A stretch of DNA of 8,175 nt from JAGMES01 sp023128035 (GCA_030627905.1 DAOVRZ010000157.1:1-8175); one strand, 5' to 3'; shown: positions 1 through 7,752, counted from the stretch's first letter. The notes: generated from the letters alone by a model not told the origin. Numbers and translations: made by a program.

Positions 1-1
1 A

Positions 2-3000
2 ATCTTTAAAACACCTACTATTAAAGAATTGGCAGAATATATTTTAAAAGCAGAGAAGAAAGCTTACTATGCTATCAAAAAATTAAAAAGAACTGTTGAT
101 GGGTATTATCCAGTATCTTCAGCCCAGAAGAGAATGTTTATAGTAAACCAGTTTGAAGTAAATAGCACCAATTATAATATGCCAGGTGCAATGATTATTG
201 AAGGTAATGTTGACCTTGCTAGATTAGGAGAAGTCTTTACAGCATTGATCAAGCGACATGAACCATTTAGAACATCATTTGAAATGGTTCAAGGAGAAGT
301 AGTTCAGAGCATTCGTTCGTCTATAGAATTAAATCTAGAGTGTTATAAAGTAGATGACGATAAAGTTGAAGAGATTGTAGAAGGTTTTGTCAAACCATTT
401 GATTTGAGTAAAGCACCGTTATTAAGAATAGGTCTTATTGAAGCAGAAGAGAAAAATTTACTTCTCTTTGATTTGCATCATATTATCTCAGATGGTGTAT
501 CAATGGAGATTTTGACCAATGAGTTTATCTATCTTTATGAGGGAAGAGATCTATCAGAATTAAGAATCCAGTATAAAGATTTTGCAGTATGGCAGGATAA
601 ATTCTTTAAATCCGACGAGATGAAAAAACAAGAAGAGTATTGGTTAGTGACTTATGCTGACGAAATCCCTGTTTTGAATATGCCAATTGATGTTGCTAAA
701 AGACCTTCTGTGATGAGTTTTGAAGGAGATACAGTTGGTTTTGCATTAGCAGATGAGTTGAGCGAAGGATTAAAAGAATTGGCAAAAGAACATGGTGGAA
801 CTTTGTTTATGATTCTCCTATCAGCCTATAATATTTTACTATCTAAATATACAGGCCAAGAAGATATCATAATAGGTACCCCAATAGCAGGAAGACCACA
901 TGCTGATTTAGAGAATTTGATGGGTATGTTTGTCAATACTTTAGCTTTAAGAAATCACTCCGATTCAAATAAAAGATATGTAGAATTCTTAAAGGAAGTG
1001 AAAGAGAATACTTTAGGAGCTTTTGAAAATCAAGATTATCAATTCGAAATGTTAGTTGAAAAATTAGACTTACAGAGAGATTTGAGCCGTAATCCAATAT
1101 TTGATGTAATGTTTACTACACGTAATATGGAAAACACCACAAAAGTTGATCAGGACTTAAAGTTTAGACCATACAATAGAGAAAATAAGATAGCAAAATT
1201 CGATCTTACATTCAGTGGAGTAATAGTGGGCAACAAAATAGGTTTCAGTCTTAATTATAGTTCTAAACTATTTGAGCGAGAAACTATTGAAAGATTGGCA
1301 GGGCATTTTACGAATATTATTCATCAAATAGTGAATAATCCAGAAATTAAGATTGCAGAGATTGAAATAATTTCAAGAAAAGAAAAAGAACAGATTTTAT
1401 ATGACTTTAACAATACTAAAGCAGATTATCCTGAAAATGCTACTATCCATCAACTCTTTGAACAACAAGTAGAAAGAACTCCTGAAAATATTGCATTAGT
1501 TCTTAATGACAAACATTTAACTTATAGAAAACTAAATGAAAAATCAAATCAGTTAGCGAGATTGTTAAGAGAGAATGGAGTTCAGTCTGATGATATTATT
1601 GGAATCATGGTAGATCGATCTTTTGATATGTTCGTAGGGAGTTTGGCAGTTTTAAAAGCTGGAGGAGCTTTCTTGCCAATTGATCCTGAATATCCAGTTG
1701 ATAGAATAAATTATATGATTGAGGATAGTAAAGCAAAAATAGTATTAACTCAGTCTCATCTATATGAATTAGTTAACTGTGATACTAAAATTGTGAACCT
1801 TTCAAATGACGAAATATTTACAGCAGATAATACTAATTTGGAAAATGTAAATAAGTCTACTGATCTAGCATATGTCATTTATACATCAGGCTCTACTGGT
1901 AAACCAAAAGGAGTAATGGTGGAACACAAATCATTGCTCAATCTGACATGGTGGCATATTGACTATTATTCAGTAACATCATTAGATCAGAGTACAAAAT
2001 ATGCTGGATTTAGTTTTGATGCTTCTGTATGTGAGATATTCCCATACATTTTGAAGGGTGCAACAATTCATATCATTTATGATGAGATTAGATTGGATAT
2101 GCAAAAATTAAACGATTACTATGAAGCAAATAACATTACAATAAGCTTTTTACCTACTCAGATTTGTGAGCAATTTATGTTATTAAACAATCAATCATTA
2201 AGAATTCTTAACACTGGAGGAGATAAACTAAAATCTTATAATCCTCAGAGATATAGATGTATCAATAATTATGGCCCAAGTGAAGGTACAGTTGCTTCAA
2301 CATGTTATGAAGTAACAGAAAACCTTGACAATATACCGATTGGTAAACCTATCTCTAATACACAGGTATATATCCTTGACAAAAATAATGCTTTACAACT
2401 AATGGGTGTCCCAGGAGAACTATGTATTTCTGGAGATAATTTAGCGCGTGGATATTTAAATAGACCTGAGTTAACAGCAGAAAAATTTATATTAAATCCG
2501 TTTATGCAAAATGGTGAGCGAATTTACCGAACAGGGGATTTAGCAAGATGGCTTCCTGATGGGAATATAGAATTTTTGGGAAGAATAGATCATCAGGTGA
2601 AAATCAGAGGCTTTAGAATCGAATTGGGCGAAATTGAAAACCAATTATTGAAACATGATCAGGTCAAAGAAACAGTAGTTATTGAGAGAATGGATCATAA
2701 TAATTATCAATATCTATGCGCATATATAGTTTCTGATGTAGAACTATCAGTATCAGAATTGCAGGCTTATCTCTCAAAAGAATTACCTGAATATATGATT
2801 CCATCATATTTTGTCAGACTTGATAAGATACCTTTGACATCCAATGGAAAAATTAATCGAAAAGCATTACTTGAACAAGCTATAGAAGTTAATACTGGAG
2901 AAGGATATGTAGCTCCGACCAATGAAATAGAAAAGAAATTAGTAGATATCTGGTCAGAAATTTTAGGAATTGATAGAATTGGTATCCATGATAGCTTTTT

Positions 3001-6000
3001 TGAGTTGGGTGGACATTCCTTAAAAGCTATGCAGGTAATATCTAAAATATCTAAAGAGATGAATGTAGAACTTCCACTACGAGAGATCTTTAAAACACCT
3101 ACAATAAAAGAGTTGGCAGAATATATATGTCTATCAGAGAAAAAAGCTTATTATGCAATAGAAAAGTTACAAGAAAATGCTAATGGGTATTATCCAGTGT
3201 CTTCCGCTCAGAAGAGAATGTTTATAGTAAACCAATTTGAAGTTAATAGCACAAACTATAATATGCCTGGTGCGATGTTTATTGAAAGTGATGTTGATTT
3301 TGAAAGATTAGAAGAACTCTTTAAAGCATTGGTGAAGCGACATGAACCATTTAGAACATCTTTTGAAATGATTGATGGAAAAGTAGTCCAGAGGATTTAT
3401 CATGATCTAGAATTTAAACTAGAGTATCTAAAAGCAGACGAAAATAAAGTACAAGAGGCTGTAAATGAATTTGTAAAACCATTTGATCTGAGTAAAGCAC
3501 CACTATTACGGGTAGGCTTTGTAAAGGTAGGAGAGAAACATTTACTTCTCTTTGATATGCATCATATTATCTCAGATGGTGTATCAATGGATATATTGAT
3601 CAAAGAGTTTATCAATCTTCATTTTGGAAGAGAATTGCCAGAATTGATAGTTCAGTATAAAGATTTTGCAGCATGGCAGAATAAGTTCTTTGAATCAGAA
3701 GAGATGAAAAAACAGGAAGTATACTGGTTAGAAACTTTTAAACAAGGTACGATACCTGTTTTGAATATGCCAATCGACGTGCCGAAAAGACCTGCAGTGA
3801 TGAGCTTTGAAGGTGATAAAGTTAGTTTTACATTACCAGAAGAGTTAATTCAAGGTTTGAGAGAATTGGCAACTGAACATAATGGAACACTATTTATGAT
3901 TCTGCTAGCAGCATATAATATTTTACTATCTAAATATACAGGTCAAGATGATATCATAATAGGTACACCTATAGCAGGAAGACCACATCCAGATTTAGAT
4001 AATTTGATCGGTATGTTTGTTAATACTCTGGCTATGCGAAACTATCCTTATATGGATAATAGCTTTGTTGAATTCTTTACTGAAGTAAAAGAAAATACTT
4101 TAAAAGCTTTTGAAAATCAGGATTTCCAGTTTGAAATGCTGGTAGAAAAATTGGATCTGCAGAGAGATCTCAGCCGAAATCCACTCTTTGATACTATGTT
4201 TACTTTACAGAATTTCGCGGGCCAAAGTGACGATAATCGTGAATCTAAATTGATCGCTAACTTCTCAAATAAAGTTGCAAAATTTGATCTTTCCTTAACA
4301 ATGGTAGAAAGAAAAGATCAGATTCAAGGTAGCTTTGAGTATAGTACTAAACTTTTCAAAAAATCTACTATGGAAAGATTAGTAAAACATTTTGTAAACA
4401 TAGTTACAGCAATCGTTGAAAATCCAAAGAGACCAATTGCAGAAATCGAAATGCTTACTCATGAAGAAAGATTAAAAATTTTAACGGAGTTTAACGATAC
4501 TCAAGTTGAATATCCAGTTGATAAAACATTAAATCAGTTATTTGAAGAACAGGCCCAGAGAACTCCAGATCAGATTGCACTTGTTTTTGAAGATAAAAAG
4601 ATGACTTATCAGGAATTGAGCGAAAAATCTAACCGTCTGGCTAAACTTTTGCGCAAGAAAGGTGTGGGCAGAGATCAGATAGTTGGAATGATTCTAGAAC
4701 CTTCCTTTGAAATGGTGATAGGAATCTTTGCAATCTTAAAAGCAGGAGGAGCTTATCTGCCAATTGATCCTGGGTATCCTGCAGAGAGAATCGGATATAT
4801 TCTTGCCGATAGTAAACCTAAGATGATTTTAACTCAATCAACTTTCTTAAGTGAGATTCAGTTTGCTGGTGAATTGGTCAATCTTGATGATAGTAATTTA
4901 TATCTAAACAATCTGGATAACTGTGGAACGGTAAGTACGGAGAATGTAAATCACTCAAATGATCTGGCTTACATCATTTATACCTCAGGAACTACGGGAA
5001 GACCTAAAGGGGTTATGGTAGAACATCAGAGTGTGGTTAATTTGGTAAATTGGTATAATGTCAACTATCTAGTAAATGAACATCAAAATGTCTTACAGAT
5101 GACTACTTATACATTTGACCCTGCTGTTGAACAGATATTTGGTACACTCTGTCATGGTTCAACACTTCATCTAATCATAAATGAAGTGAAGTTGAACAAA
5201 GAATTATTCAGAAAATATATCGAAGAACACCAGATAAGTATAATTGATATGGTTCCATCAGCTATGAAGGAATTGCTCATAGATGAAGAAAGAATAGAAA
5301 GAATTAGAGTAGTGATCAGTGGTGGAGAAAAACTGGATGATTATTTGAAAGATCAACTCATCAATCTAGGATATAATGTCTATAACCATTATGGTTTAAC
5401 AGAGACAACAGTTGAAGCTTTGGTTTCCAAATGTTCTGCTGATAAAGTTGTTTTGGGTAGACCGGTATCTAACACAAAATGCTACATCCTTGATAAACAG
5501 AATCATCTGGTGCCGATCGGTGTTGTAGGCGAGATATGTATTGCTGGAGACTGTTTGGCAAGAGGATATTTGAATAAAGAAGAGCTGACAAAGGAAAGAT
5601 TTATTTCAATTTCTTTAAATGGTCATGAGGAAAGAATCTATAAAGCAGGAGATTTAGGTAGATGGTTGCCTGATGGAACTGTTGAGTTTGTAGGCAGGAT
5701 AGATTCTCAGGTGAAGATCAGAGGTTTTAGAATCGAGTTAGCAGAGATAGAACATCACTTATTTTCTTACGATGGTATCAACGATACTGTGGTTATAGAT
5801 CATGAGGATAATGAAGGTAATAGATATCTCTGTGCTTATGTAGTAGCTGATTCTGATGTAGTAGTGTCAGATATTCGTAGCTTTTTAGCAGAAGAATTAC
5901 CTAACTATATGATACCATCTTATTTTGTACAGTTAGAGAAATTACCACTAACTTCGAATGAGAAGATAGATCGAAAGGCATTGCTAAAACCTGATGGAGA

Positions 6001-7123
6001 AATAGTTAGAGCAGAATATGTAGCTCCGTCGAATGAGATTGAAGAAAAGTTTGTTAGTATATGGGCGGAAATCCTGAGAATTCAGAAAGTAGGGGTTACA
6101 GATAATTTCTTTGAGATTGGTGGACACTCCTTAAAGGCTACCTCAATGATAACGAAGGTCTATAAAGAGTTTACGATAAATCTTCCATTGAGAGAGATTT
6201 TTAGGACTCCGACGGTTAGGGAATTGGCAGGGTATATTCAGAATGTTGAGGGTGGAATAAGTTATCCAAAAGATGATAATCTTGTTCTGTTAAGACGAGG
6301 AACAGAAAATTTGAATCTATTCTTTGTACATGGTGGAGATGGAGAAGTAGAAGGATATGTAGATTTAGCTGAAAGGTTGAATCCTGAGTTTAATTGCTGG
6401 GGCATTAGGGCTGATAGGCTTAATGGGTATGCGCCGAAGAATGTAACGGTTGAGGAGATGGCGGATAGATATATTGGGAAGATCAGGATGATTCAAGAGG
6501 TTGGGCCATATTATATTGCTGGGTGGAGTTTAGGAGGAACAATTGTATTTGAAATGGTTCGTCAGTTAGAGCAGATGGATGAAAAAGTTCAGTTCTGTGG
6601 AATTATCGATTCGGTGCCGCCAAGGAAAGGTCAGAAAGTAGGTAAGTTTACTTTAGAGTCTGAGATTAAGTTGGTGGAGAAGCTTGTTGGTGATGGAGAG
6701 ATTGGAGAAAAGTTGAAAGATGTCTCTTCGATAAATGAAGTTTGGGCATTAGTTGTAGAGTATATAGAAAAGATGGATTTGGATATTGATGTTATTAGAA
6801 GATTAATTCCAAATAATCTGGCTAAGGTGATACCAAATTATGATCAATTGTCGATTGGAGAATTGATCTACTATAACAATGTTATTCGGACTTTGGATAA
6901 TGCACAAGCCATATATAGTCCATCAGATAAAATCCAGGCACTGATTAATTTCTTTAAGGCAGATAAAACACCAATAAATCTTGCTGAATGGGAGTCACTT
7001 TGCTTAAACCCAATTAAAGTGTACAATATCCCTGGTGATCATCATTCGATATTAAAATCTCCAGATGTGGTTCAGCTTTCAGAAAGATTTATAGCTATAT
7101 TTAATGAGAGTGTGATTAAGTAA
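2..7123 (+). CDS. Nonribosomal peptide synthetase, C-terminal part: (PCP)-C-A-PCP-C-A-PCP-TE, 5' truncated by the window edge
   Basis: This is a large cytoplasmic multidomain enzyme that builds a peptide on phosphopantetheine arms. 2373 residues are visible before the TAA at 7121-7123. The frame is open at base 2, and its first codons (IFKTPTIKELAEYI) match the end of the internal carrier domain at 3086, so the true start lies upstream. The TTG at 29 should not be taken as a start: it lies inside that carrier-domain tail. Domain order is PCP tail, C1 (about 104-1390), A1 (about 1440-2875), PCP1 (about 2910-3125), C2 (about 3188-4465), A2 (about 4528-5990), PCP2 (about 6020-6240) and TE (about 6270-7120). 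Module periods are 1028 and 1037 residues, normal for C-A-PCP. All core motifs are present and there is no frameshift. The terminal TE makes this the last enzyme of its assembly line. The peptide product is not identified; no gene symbol is justified. Confidence 0.97.
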   Translation: MFKTPTIKELAEYILKAEKKAYYAIKKLKRTVDGYYPVSSAQKRMFIVNQFEVNSTNYNMPGAMIIEGNVDLARLGEVFTALIKRHEPFRTSFEMVQGEVVQSIRSSIELNLECYKVDDDKVEEIVEGFVKPFDLSKAPLLRIGLIEAEEKNLLLFDLHHIISDGVSMEILTNEFIYLYEGRDLSELRIQYKDFAVWQDKFFKSDEMKKQEEYWLVTYADEIPVLNMPIDVAKRPSVMSFEGDTVGFALADELSEGLKELAKEHGGTLFMILLSAYNILLSKYTGQEDIIIGTPIAGRPHADLENLMGMFVNTLALRNHSDSNKRYVEFLKEVKENTLGAFENQDYQFEMLVEKLDLQRDLSRNPIFDVMFTTRNMENTTKVDQDLKFRPYNRENKIAKFDLTFSGVIVGNKIGFSLNYSSKLFERETIERLAGHFTNIIHQIVNNPEIKIAEIEIISRKEKEQILYDFNNTKADYPENATIHQLFEQQVERTPENIALVLNDKHLTYRKLNEKSNQLARLLRENGVQSDDIIGIMVDRSFDMFVGSLAVLKAGGAFLPIDPEYPVDRINYMIEDSKAKIVLTQSHLYELVNCDTKIVNLSNDEIFTADNTNLENVNKSTDLAYVIYTSGSTGKPKGVMVEHKSLLNLTWWHIDYYSVTSLDQSTKYAGFSFDASVCEIFPYILKGATIHIIYDEIRLDMQKLNDYYEANNITISFLPTQICEQFMLLNNQSLRILNTGGDKLKSYNPQRYRCINNYGPSEGTVASTCYEVTENLDNIPIGKPISNTQVYILDKNNALQLMGVPGELCISGDNLARGYLNRPELTAEKFILNPFMQNGERIYRTGDLARWLPDGNIEFLGRIDHQVKIRGFRIELGEIENQLLKHDQVKETVVIERMDHNNYQYLCAYIVSDVELSVSELQAYLSKELPEYMIPSYFVRLDKIPLTSNGKINRKALLEQAIEVNTGEGYVAPTNEIEKKLVDIWSEILGIDRIGIHDSFFELGGHSLKAMQVISKISKEMNVELPLREIFKTPTIKELAEYICLSEKKAYYAIEKLQENANGYYPVSSAQKRMFIVNQFEVNSTNYNMPGAMFIESDVDFERLEELFKALVKRHEPFRTSFEMIDGKVVQRIYHDLEFKLEYLKADENKVQEAVNEFVKPFDLSKAPLLRVGFVKVGEKHLLLFDMHHIISDGVSMDILIKEFINLHFGRELPELIVQYKDFAAWQNKFFESEEMKKQEVYWLETFKQGTIPVLNMPIDVPKRPAVMSFEGDKVSFTLPEELIQGLRELATEHNGTLFMILLAAYNILLSKYTGQDDIIIGTPIAGRPHPDLDNLIGMFVNTLAMRNYPYMDNSFVEFFTEVKENTLKAFENQDFQFEMLVEKLDLQRDLSRNPLFDTMFTLQNFAGQSDDNRESKLIANFSNKVAKFDLSLTMVERKDQIQGSFEYSTKLFKKSTMERLVKHFVNIVTAIVENPKRPIAEIEMLTHEERLKILTEFNDTQVEYPVDKTLNQLFEEQAQRTPDQIALVFEDKKMTYQELSEKSNRLAKLLRKKGVGRDQIVGMILEPSFEMVIGIFAILKAGGAYLPIDPGYPAERIGYILADSKPKMILTQSTFLSEIQFAGELVNLDDSNLYLNNLDNCGTVSTENVNHSNDLAYIIYTSGTTGRPKGVMVEHQSVVNLVNWYNVNYLVNEHQNVLQMTTYTFDPAVEQIFGTLCHGSTLHLIINEVKLNKELFRKYIEEHQISIIDMVPSAMKELLIDEERIERIRVVISGGEKLDDYLKDQLINLGYNVYNHYGLTETTVEALVSKCSADKVVLGRPVSNTKCYILDKQNHLVPIGVVGEICIAGDCLARGYLNKEELTKERFISISLNGHEERIYKAGDLGRWLPDGTVEFVGRIDSQVKIRGFRIELAEIEHHLFSYDGINDTVVIDHEDNEGNRYLCAYVVADSDVVVSDIRSFLAEELPNYMIPSYFVQLEKLPLTSNEKIDRKALLKPDGEIVRAEYVAPSNEIEEKFVSIWAEILRIQKVGVTDNFFEIGGHSLKATSMITKVYKEFTINLPLREIFRTPTVRELAGYIQNVEGGISYPKDDNLVLLRRGTENLNLFFVHGGDGEVEGYVDLAERLNPEFNCWGIRADRLNGYAPKNVTVEEMADRYIGKIRMIQEVGPYYIAGWSLGGTIVFEMVRQLEQMDEKVQFCGIIDSVPPRKGQKVGKFTLESEIKLVEKLVGDGEIGEKLKDVSSINEVWALVVEYIEKMDLDIDVIRRLIPNNLAKVIPNYDQLSIGELIYYNNVIRTLDNAQAIYSPSDKIQALINFFKADKTPINLAEWESLCLNPIKVYNIPGDHHSILKSPDVVQLSERFIAIFNESVIK
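104..1390 (+). other. Condensation domain C1 of the NRPS
   Basis: This domain forms the peptide bond between the intermediate on the upstream carrier (only its tail is in the window) and the residue loaded on PCP1. The entry motif is PVSSAQKRMF, followed by YNMPGA and RHEPFRTSFE. The catalytic HHIISDG motif is intact at 476-496, with the second His as general base by family knowledge. Later motifs include IIGTPIAGRPH (about 870-900) and the MFVNTLALR segment. RHEPFRTSF and the lack of an upstream epimerase signature suggest the LCL type (joining two L residues); this is inference by eye. The preceding linker (EKKAYYAIKKL) recurs before C2. Confidence 0.93.
1442..2875 (+). other. Adenylation domain A1 (penultimate module), Leu-like specificity code
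   Basis: A1 activates an amino acid with ATP and loads it on PCP1. Visible motifs are LTYRKLNEKSNQLA, LKAGGAFLPIDP, the A3 loop TSGSTGKPKG (1883-1912), FDASVCEIF (from about 2015), NNYGPSEGT (about 2267), the Y-R-T-G-D-L-A-R box, GRIDHQVKIRGFRIE and the A10 box NGKINRK with its catalytic lysine at 2849-2851. Hand alignment to the GrsA pocket gives D-A-C-F-N-G-N-V-A-K. This shares 7 of 10 positions with the well-known Leu code DAWFLGNVVK. Leucine or another aliphatic residue is therefore a reasonable guess, but Cys and Asn at two pocket positions leave it open. Confidence 0.9.
2909..3125 (+). other. Peptidyl carrier domain PCP1
   Basis: This thiolation domain carries the A1 substrate and the growing chain. 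The core FFELGGHSLKAM is present, with the phosphopantetheine-accepting Ser at 3017-3019. The domain ends in IFKTPTIKELAEYI, the same 14 residues with which the window opens, so the preceding (off-window) carrier is a close copy. Confidence 0.95.
3188..4465 (+). other. Condensation domain C2 of the NRPS
   Basis: C2 joins the chain on PCP1 to the amino acid on PCP2. It has the same start motif as C1 (PVSSAQKRMF), RHEPFRTSFE, and an intact HHIISDG at 3560-3580. It is very similar to C1 even at DNA level: for example the stretches around 135-180 and 3219-3264, and 476-505 and 3560-3589, differ at few positions, and most of those are synonymous. It diverges in the last quarter (about 4060-4440), where C2 has the FAGQSDDNRESK loop instead of the C1 sequence. 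Confidence 0.93.
4528..5990 (+). other. Adenylation domain A2 (terminal module), unusual acidic pocket code
   Basis: A2 activates the last amino acid. Motifs seen: MTYQELSEKSNRLA, LKAGGAYLPIDP, the A3 loop TSGTTGRPKG (4982-5011), FDPAVEQIF (pocket Asp at 5117-5119), NHYGLTETTVE, Y-K-A-G-D-L-G-R, GRIDSQVKIRGFRIE and an A10 box reading NEKIDRK, where NGK is usual. The catalytic lysine (5963-5965) is kept. Hand alignment to the GrsA pocket gives D-P-E-D-I-G-H-V-E-K. The extra acidic residues suggest a basic substrate (Lys/Orn/Dab-like; compare DAESIGSVCK, reported for a Lys-activating domain), but Pro at the second position is uncommon and no confident call can be made. A5 has Leu where Pro is usual (HYGLTE). 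Confidence 0.88.
6020..6240 (+). other. Peptidyl carrier domain PCP2
   Basis: This is the last thiolation domain, which presents the finished chain to the thioesterase. The core is FFEIGGHSLKATSM, with the modified Ser at 6128-6130. It ends in IFRTPTVRELAGYI, a diverged version of the tail shared by the two earlier carriers. Confidence 0.94.
6270..7120 (+). other. Type I thioesterase (chain-release) domain of the NRPS
   Basis: This alpha/beta-hydrolase domain cuts the finished peptide from PCP2 by hydrolysis or cyclisation. The oxyanion-hole segment FFVHGGDG is at about 6320. The nucleophile elbow GWSLG is at 6521-6535 with Ser at 6527-6529. The likely catalytic Asp is in FCGIIDSVPP (6608-6610) and the likely catalytic His is the first His of PGDHHSIL (7040-7042). 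The length, about 280 residues, is usual for the family. Whether release is linear or macrocyclic cannot be read from the sequence. Confidence 0.93.
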
Positions 7124-7286
7124 ATTGAATTGAGATTCTTCGGTGAAGATTTGGTATATTAAAAATACTTTAAGTTGTCTGCTTATTTATTGTGGTGATG
7201 AAATTGAATTTGCTTTGAAAAAATCCAAAACACAAACCTCATTAGCTATATTAACCAAGTGGGTCATCTATTTAAATTAATGTTTG
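7124..7286. other. Spacer downstream of the NRPS, no supported gene
   Basis: AT-rich DNA between the NRPS stop and the minus-strand remnant. A 5-bp hairpin (TCTTC/GAAGA, 7137-7149) follows the stop codon but has no T-run, so it is not a convincing terminator. An open + frame at 7134-7280 (ending in TKWVIYLN) has no ATG and no ribosome binding site, and no family was recognised. Confidence 0.6.
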
Positions 7287-7400
7287 TTACTTTTTATTCA
7301 TTAGCGAGTTTTTGAATTTTTTAAGAGAAAGTTTTGTAATATTTTCAATAGCATCTAAAGGTAAGTTTCTTTCAATCATATTTTTGGCAACTTTAAAAAA
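7287..7400 (-). pseudogene. C-terminal remnant of a probable Rpn/PD-(D/E)XK-family nuclease
   Basis: The last 35-40 minus-strand codons read FKVAKNMIERNLPLDAIENI then TKLSLKKFKNSLMNKK and a stop. This matches the helical tail typical of Rpn-like transposase/nuclease proteins, where an 'AK.ml..gls.e.I...TgLs..ei..l' pattern ends the protein. No catalytic domain is present: upstream on the minus strand the frame runs straight into the structured IS-end sequence at 7411 and beyond. The 61-residue open frame (7287-7472) that begins inside that IS end is therefore a chance fusion and not a gene. The family call is by eye from a short tail. Confidence 0.5.
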
Positions 7401-7410
7401 GAGGACGAAA

Positions 7411-7516
7411 AGTAGTGAACTCGTCCAGCTAAAGCTGAACATCGGGGCTTCAGTAGGGGATTCTACCCCCACTGAAGATTAAAAACAATTCCCACTACTT
7501 ATAGAAGTGGGGGTCT
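7411..7516 (-). mobile_element. IS200/IS605-type right end (omega-RNA-like scaffold), minus strand, transposase genes absent
   Basis: Read on the minus strand, this segment holds three consecutive hairpins. The first pairs CCCACT with AGTGGG (7491-7511). The second pairs CTTCAGT-GGGG with CCCC-ACTGAAG (7448-7477, 11 bp plus one unpaired A). The third is GTTCAGC-TTTA-GCTGGAC (7423-7440, 7 bp with one G-U). The end ACGAGTTCAC falls at 7415-7424. GAAGCCCC, a hairpin and then a GTTCAC end is the layout usual for the right end after tnpB in IS605/IS1341-type elements, where the transcript also serves as the TnpB guide RNA. No tnpB or tnpA coding is visible on either side. The end butts against the nuclease remnant at about 7400. 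Confidence 0.6.
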
Positions 7517-7520
7517 TAAC

Positions 7521-7740
7521 TCAAAAGATAAATGTAGAATTCTTAAATGTGGCTTTTTATCCAGCCAATTGCACGAAACTTTTGCTATATTGTGTGGTAC
7601 GGTCTATAGGATTTATTAACATTTTCAGGAACGTTAAATCATAAAGTAAGGCATAGAAAAAGAAAAAAAACTTTTTTAGTATACCACGTATCGTTGTTGT
7701 CAAGCCTAAAATGCACTCCGCTACGCAGCTCTAACGAGTA
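7521..7740. other. AT-rich intervening sequence between the two IS-like ends, no gene
   Basis: No coding frame is supported on either strand. It contains an A9-C-T6 tract (7662-7677), and a short GTGGTAC/ATACCAC inverted pair (7594-7600 and 7681-7687) too short to interpret. A G+C-richer patch at 7703-7738 (CACTCCGCTACGCAGC) contrasts with its surroundings and may be leftover left-end or upstream sequence of an IS element. Confidence 0.5.
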
Positions 7741-7752
7741 AAATTTTTTCGA

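Noticed and set aside
29..31. TTG at 29 as the start of the NRPS gene
   Set aside because: The codons before it (IFKTPTIKE) are conserved carrier-domain sequence in the same frame, so the gene continues to the left.
7137..7149. Hairpin TCTTC-GGT-GAAGA 14 bases after the NRPS stop, as a terminator
   Set aside because: The stem is only 5 bp, A/T-rich, and there is no T-run after it.
7134..7280. Open + frame ending in SLAILTKWVIYLN
   Set aside because: It has no ATG, no ribosome binding site and no recognisable family; open frames of this length are expected by chance in AT-rich DNA.
7662..7677. A9-C-T6 tract as a bidirectional terminator
   Set aside because: It would fold with an impossibly small loop and has no GC stem; more likely simple sequence.
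7594..7687. GTGGTAC ... ATACCAC inverted repeat as IS terminal repeats or operator
   Set aside because: There are only six to seven matching bases, 80 bp apart, with no other support.
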